Positions 62,004 to 64,000 of a stretch of 64,000 nucleotides of DNA are shown piece after piece (position 1 is the first letter of the stretch; every line of letters begins with the position of its first letter). The position numbers were made by a program, and so were the translations under genes. Origin of the DNA: Cupriavidus necator (GTDB lineage Bacteria; Pseudomonadota; Gammaproteobacteria; Burkholderiales; Burkholderiaceae). Location of the stretch: positions 806,001 to 870,000 of the forward strand of contig CP074390.1 of NCBI GenBank assembly GCA_022041995.1. Reading direction: 5' to 3'. The notes beneath the pieces were generated by a model. That model was not told the DNA's origin. It saw nothing but the letters and a program-made list of their open reading frames with translations, and searched no databases.

Positions 62004-63593
62004 TCAGCGCTGCATCCACTCGGGCGAGCCGAGCAGCATGGTATTCCATTCAGCCTGCGATTCGGCCTGGGCCAGCGCGGCGCGGGTGGCGGGGCCAAGG
62101 GTGGCTTCGATGGTGTCGTAGTACAGCTTGTTGCCGATCATCGGGAAGCGCGCGCCGCGCGGCCTCGCGCCATCGCCGGCAAATAGTCCCGCCGGCCCCG
62201 AGCCGATCGCGCGCGCGATCTCGAAGCGCCGCACCATCTGGCCCGAGCTGGCCCACGCGCTTTCCGACGACGGATAGCCGTCCGGGGCCACGTGGCCGTA
62301 GAGCGGCTCGCCGAGCTGGTTCAGCCAGTTCATCACCGGGCGCAGGTTGGTCACGGGACGGCCTTCATAGGCGAGCCGCATCGATGACACCACATAGACC
62401 ATCGGATCCTTGAACTTGCGCATGGGCGCGGCCAGTTGCCGGTCCAGCTCCGGCGCCAGAAACAAGGTGCGCAGCACTGCGGCGATATCGCCATCGGTGC
62501 GCGTGAAGGTCTGCGCCATGCGCTCGACCAGCGCCGGCGGCGGGTTGTCAGCGATGAAATAGGCCGCCAGCTTGACGCTGATAAAGCGCGCGGTAGCCGG
62601 CTCGCGCGCCAGGATCGACACCGCTCGCGCCACTTCGTCGAAGCCGGCCGGCTCGATGCGCTGGCCCAGCAGCGTCTTCGCGCCGAAGTCGTGGCGCGCG
62701 GGGTTGAATTCGAACAAGCCCTCGCTGCGGTACAGCCCCGCGCGCGCCGGCGGCAGCCGCGGCGGCGGCGTGCCGCGCAGGTTGACGCCCACGCCGGTCA
62801 GCACGCGCGCCAGCTCCTGCACGTCCTGCTGGGTGTAGCGGGAGCCGCTGGGGCCGCCGGCGACGCCCATGGTATGCAGCTCCATCAGCTCGCGCGCGTA
62901 GTTCTCGTTGATGCGGTTGGCGCTGCTCTGGGCGTTGTCGAGGTAGACCAGCATGGCCGGCGCAGTCACGTTGGCCATCAGCAGGTCGCGGAAGCGGCCC
63001 AGCGCGTGCGGACGGATGGCGCGCTCTTCGTAGTCGGCCAGCAGCAGCCGGACCTGGCCCTTGCCCGAATAGACGTTGAAATGGTTCATCCAGAACCATG
63101 TCATCTGCTCGCGCAGCTGCGCGGGCGAATACAGCGCGCGCAGCAGGTGGCGCCGCGCGGCATCGGCCTCGATCTCGCGGCCCTGCGCGTTCAGCGCCTG
63201 GCGGGCCTGCTGCTTGCTGTCGTCGTCGGGCAGCGCGTCGATGCGCTGGCGGGCGTCGCGCGCGGCCTGGATCTGCGCGGCGGCGTCGGCCTGCAGGTTG
63301 GGCAAGGCCGCGATGGCGGCCGCCAGTTCGGGCGGATCGGCCAGCGGCAGCGTCAGTTGCTGGTCGAGGAAACCCTTGCGGCCCAGCCGGCGCAGGTCGC
63401 CAAGGGTGGCCTGGTCAGCGCCGTAGGTGACGGTGTTGAGCCAACGCAGGTCAGTGGCGGCGGCGCTGCCGCCAGCCCCGGCCGGCACCTGTGCGCAGGC
63501 GGCCAGGCATGCGGCCAGTGCCAGTGCCGCGGCGGCCCGCCAGGGGGCGAGCCCGCCACGGCGGGGTTGTCTCGAATGCTGCGCCGGATTCAT
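62004..63593 (-). CDS. DUF1800 domain lipoprotein
   Basis: 529 residues. The signal sequence ends in a lipobox (LALAACLAAC-AQV). The DUF1800 core follows: LNTVTYGADQATLGDLRRLG, REQMTWFWMNHFNVYSGKG, NENYARELMELHTMGV, FEFNPARHDFGAKTLLG and the C-terminal WLNQLGEPLYGHVAPDGYP. DUF1800 and DUF1501 genes are commonly adjacent and probably form one exported system; no reaction is known to me. It ends 18 bp before the DUF1501 start on the same strand. Confidence 0.92.
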   Translation of the reverse strand: MNPAQHSRQPRRGGLAPWRAAAALALAACLAACAQVPAGAGGSAAATDLRWLNTVTYGADQATLGDLRRLGRKGFLDQQLTLPLADPPELAAAIAALPNLQADAAAQIQAARDARQRIDALPDDDSKQQARQALNAQGREIEADAARRHLLRALYSPAQLREQMTWFWMNHFNVYSGKGQVRLLLADYEERAIRPHALGRFRDLLMANVTAPAMLVYLDNAQSSANRINENYARELMELHTMGVAGGPSGSRYTQQDVQELARVLTGVGVNLRGTPPPRLPPARAGLYRSEGLFEFNPARHDFGAKTLLGQRIEPAGFDEVARAVSILAREPATARFISVKLAAYFIADNPPPALVERMAQTFTRTDGDIAAVLRTLFLAPELDRQLAAPMRKFKDPMVYVVSSMRLAYEGRPVTNLRPVMNWLNQLGEPLYGHVAPDGYPSSESAWASSGQMVRRFEIARAIGSGPAGLFAGDGARPRGARFPMIGNKLYYDTIEATLGPATRAALAQAESQAEWNTMLLGSPEWMQR

Positions 63594-63792
63594 GCCCGCC
63601 TCCTCGCCTTTTTCGATCAGACCATCACTATGTTACGTCGCAAGCGCACATCCGTTGACCCGGAGGCGCTGCGGGAGTGTTACCAATGCTTTCAGCATGC
63701 CGATTGCCGGATTTGCCAAGACAGCGGCGCGCGGCCTGGCTAGCCTTGCGTTTTGCCCATCCGATCCCGCCCCGACGCAAACGCCTGCTTTC
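63594..63792. promoter_or_regulatory. Divergent promoter region, DUF1800 / EamA genes
   Basis: About 200 bp without a supportable gene between opposing starts. Mildly AT-richer around 63620-63640. No individual boxes could be assigned. Confidence 0.35.
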
Positions 63793-64000
63793 ATGTCGCG
63801 CCCCCTGTCCGCTGCCACCTGGCTGCCCACCGTTGCCTTTGTCCTGATCTGGTCCACCGGCTTTATCGTCGGCAAGGCCATCGTGCCGCTGGCCGATACC
63901 AGCCTGTTCCTGCTGGGCCGCTTTGCCGTGGCGGGGCTGATGTTCGTGGCGTGGTCGCTGGCCGCGCGCGCGGCCTGGCCACCGCTGCGCGAGGCGCCGC
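63793..64000 (+). CDS. EamA/DMT-family permease, 3' end outside the window
   Basis: 69 codons from ATG 63793 to the window edge. The start reads MSRPLSAATWLPTVAFVLIW, then STGFIVGKAIVPLADTSLFL and LGRFAVAGLMFVAWSLAARA, i.e. TM1 and TM2 of a drug/metabolite transporter with the usual WSTGF motif of the first EamA repeat. The full protein would have ten membrane helices. Substrate cannot be stated. Confidence 0.85.
   Translation, partial: MSRPLSAATWLPTVAFVLIWSTGFIVGKAIVPLADTSLFLLGRFAVAGLMFVAWSLAARAAWPPLREAP

Noticed and set aside
63633..63881. 82-codon minus-strand frame at the right end
   Set aside because: It overlaps the start of the EamA permease, which has a clear N-terminal membrane pattern; the antisense translation has no features.
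1..64000. tRNA, rRNA, CRISPR, integrase, prophage or complete insertion sequence
   Set aside because: No cloverleaf-like sequence, direct-repeat array, transposase or integrase motif was recognised; only gene relics and short palindromic repeats were found.

Overview
The window is GC-rich, densely coded bacterial DNA. The gene mix points to a betaproteobacterium of the Burkholderiaceae, most likely Cupriavidus or a close relative. The grounds are a Burkholderia-type trimeric porin, a stand-alone Bug/TctC-type solute-binding protein, many LysR regulators, an MHS-family carrier, catecholate-type TonB receptors and CaiB/CitE acid-catabolism genes. This is inference from family content; no rRNA, tRNA, CRISPR array, complete insertion sequence, plasmid replicon or phage module was seen. 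The first and last genes are cut by the window edges.

Layout. (1) 1-12 kb: a truncated LuxR-type response regulator, a MarR/DHA2 drug-efflux pair, then two long BvgS/RcsC-like hybrid kinases and two LuxR-type response regulators on the minus strand. Both kinases carry a one-base frameshift. One regulator has lost the phospho-accepting Asp and the conserved Lys. (2) 12-16 kb: a three-gene chaperone-usher fimbrial operon (pilin, chaperone, usher), a plausible target of the adjacent phosphorelay. (3) 16.4-20.8 kb: an OmpR-type two-component system divergent from a TonB-dependent receptor with a possible Fur site. (4) 21-24.3 kb: a GH37 trehalase and an MdtD-like exporter. (5) 24.3-27.3 kb: a gene-poor, partly AT-rich scar region holding two decayed ATP-dependent DNA ligase fragments, an orphan secreted protein, an orphan lipoprotein and a truncated membrane-hydrolase gene.

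(6) 27.3-31.7 kb: a TetR regulator divergent from a 948-residue ACP/AMP-ligase/PlsC fusion, a terC remnant and a universal stress protein. (7) 31.7-34.9 kb: a second TonB receptor and a WrbA-like flavoprotein with a clean terminator. (8) 34.9-45 kb: organic-acid and amide metabolism: LysR/M20 amidohydrolase/MHS transporter; CitE-like lyase with CaiB CoA-transferase, a divergent LysR and a Bug binding protein; LysR with an Old Yellow Enzyme. (9) 45-52 kb: a chemoreceptor with almost no periplasmic loop, REP-like palindromes, an SRPBCC-ArsR pair with a palindromic operator, and a HlyD/ATPase/FtsX/FtsX exporter operon. (10) 52-64 kb: GltS-like carrier abutting a TAXI binding protein (frameshifted), Cdh-like pyrophosphatase, DM13 protein, porin with terminator, class A PBP, DUF1501 (frameshifted) and DUF1800 proteins, and the start of an EamA permease.

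A cross-cutting observation is that four otherwise well-conserved genes (frameshifts near 3595, 9907, 53382 and 60695, perhaps a fifth near 55600) each lack exactly one base in a short G/C context, all with the same sign. That looks more like systematic consensus error than decay, but it bears on two sensor kinases and must be resolved before either is called dead. The most unusual intact protein is the ACP/AMP-ligase/acyltransferase fusion at 28.2-31.0 kb.
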